Shown: positions 5,848 through 6,251 of the stretch, in pieces | How positions within the stretch are numbered: position 1 is the stretch's first letter | How the letters are laid out: the number at the start of each line of letters is the position of its first letter | Assembly: GCA_030614485.1 (NCBI GenBank) | Contig: JAUWTY010000070.1 | Span: 1-6,251 of the forward strand | Length of the DNA stretch: 6,251 bases | From: Methanosarcinales archaeon | Lineage (GTDB): Archaea; Halobacteriota; Methanosarcinia; Methanosarcinales; Methanocomedenaceae | Direction of reading: 5' to 3' | Position numbers and translations under genes: made by a program | Notes under the pieces: model-generated | The model's database searches: none | Told to the model about the DNA's origin: nothing | Seen by the model: the letters and a program-made list of their open reading frames with translations, nothing else

Positions 5848-6249
5848 ATGACTAACGTGCAGCTTAAAAAAGACCATATCAGGCTGCTTGATGACGAACT
5901 GACCCTCCATCCCTCTAATGAGGCGTGTGGTGTATTTATTGGCAGGAAGGAGAAAAGCAGCATCATTGTTGAGATTGTTTTGCCAATTAAGAACTCAAGA
6001 CCGTCCGACAGGAGCTTTGAACTGGATTCAAAGGAACATTATGAAGCCTGGAACCGGGCAGATGAAGAGGGGATGGAAATAGTAGGGGTGTACCATACCC
6101 ATCCACATTCAAAAGCAAGTCCTTCAGCGTGGGATAGGGAAAGTATGGAAAACTACCAGACCCTGTGGGTCATTGTCGGTGTTGACGGGGTAAAAGGGTA
6201 TGTATGGGACGATGGTGTTAAACAGATTGAGATTATTGCAGTCGCTTAA
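5848..6249 (+). CDS. JAMM/MPN+ zinc metalloprotease (archaeal Mov34-like)
   Basis: This 133-residue single-domain protein has a complete JAMM active site: E25 in NEACGVFIG, and H83-x-H85-x7-S93-x2-D96 in GVYHTHPHSKASPSAWD. The two histidines and the aspartate bind zinc, and the glutamate activates water. Family members cleave isopeptide or peptide bonds after the C-terminal glycine of ubiquitin-like proteins. Examples are archaeal JAMM1 enzymes acting on SAMP modifiers, and bacterial forms (Mec+, QbsD) that trim ThiS-like sulfur carriers. The length is typical of the stand-alone prokaryotic type. No ubiquitin-like, ThiS or E1-like gene is in the window, so the substrate is open. It lies 13 bp after the radical SAM gene with only a weak ribosome binding site (GTGAG at 5831-5835), consistent with operon reading. 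Its TAA stop overlaps a following ATG. Confidence 0.92.
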   Translation: MTNVQLKKDHIRLLDDELTLHPSNEACGVFIGRKEKSSIIVEIVLPIKNSRPSDRSFELDSKEHYEAWNRADEEGMEIVGVYHTHPHSKASPSAWDRESMENYQTLWVIVGVDGVKGYVWDDGVKQIEIIAVA

Positions 6250-6251
6250 TG
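6249..6251 (+). other. Possible start codon of the next gene, overlapping the JAMM stop
   Basis: The last bases read TAATG, with the ATG sharing one base with the JAMM stop codon. Such stop-start overlaps are common within operons and suggest a third, coupled gene, but only the start codon is visible. Confidence 0.3.

Overview
The window reads as a chromosomal segment of a euryarchaeon, most likely a methanogen or methanotroph relative near Methanosarcinales. This placement is inference. It rests on an archaeal-type thiolase/HMG-CoA synthase/DUF35 operon, a KaiC-like ATPase, an archaeal-style N-terminal HTH regulator, TATA-like promoters and GGTG-type ribosome binding sites. No transposase, phage gene, CRISPR array, rRNA or tRNA was seen.

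Layout from left to right. (1) Bases 2-1006 (+) hold the 3' part of a two-domain KaiC-family ATPase whose start lies outside the window. (2) Bases 1007-1285 are a convergent non-coding gap with two unusual structures. One is a large imperfect hairpin built from CACAGAG units (1040-1123). The other is three tandem 26-bp units (1175-1252), each able to form a 6-bp stem with partly compensating changes. A run of nine T on the minus strand (1268-1280) probably ends the leftward operon. (3) Bases 1286-3899 (-) are a compact operon of HMG-CoA synthase, acetoacetyl-CoA thiolase and a DUF35 zinc-ribbon/OB-fold protein. These are the first committed steps of the mevalonate route to archaeal isoprenoid lipids. 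(4) Bases 3985-4719 (-) encode a 244-residue HTH regulator just upstream of that operon, probably from a leaderless transcript. (5) Bases 4720-4856 are a divergent promoter region with short direct repeats. (6) Bases 4857-6249 (+) carry a radical SAM enzyme of unknown function with an extra C-terminal cysteine cluster, then a JAMM/MPN+ metalloprotease. An ATG overlapping the protease stop codon suggests that the operon continues past the window.

How the genes work together. The three leftward enzymes are known from a related methanogen to form one complex in which thiolase makes acetoacetyl-CoA and HMG-CoA synthase consumes it, with DUF35 as the bridge. The position of the regulator suggests, without proof, that it controls this operon, the divergent radical SAM/JAMM operon, or both. 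The radical SAM + JAMM pair is the part of the window with the least explained biology. The 26-bp hairpin repeats are the most distinctive non-coding signal.
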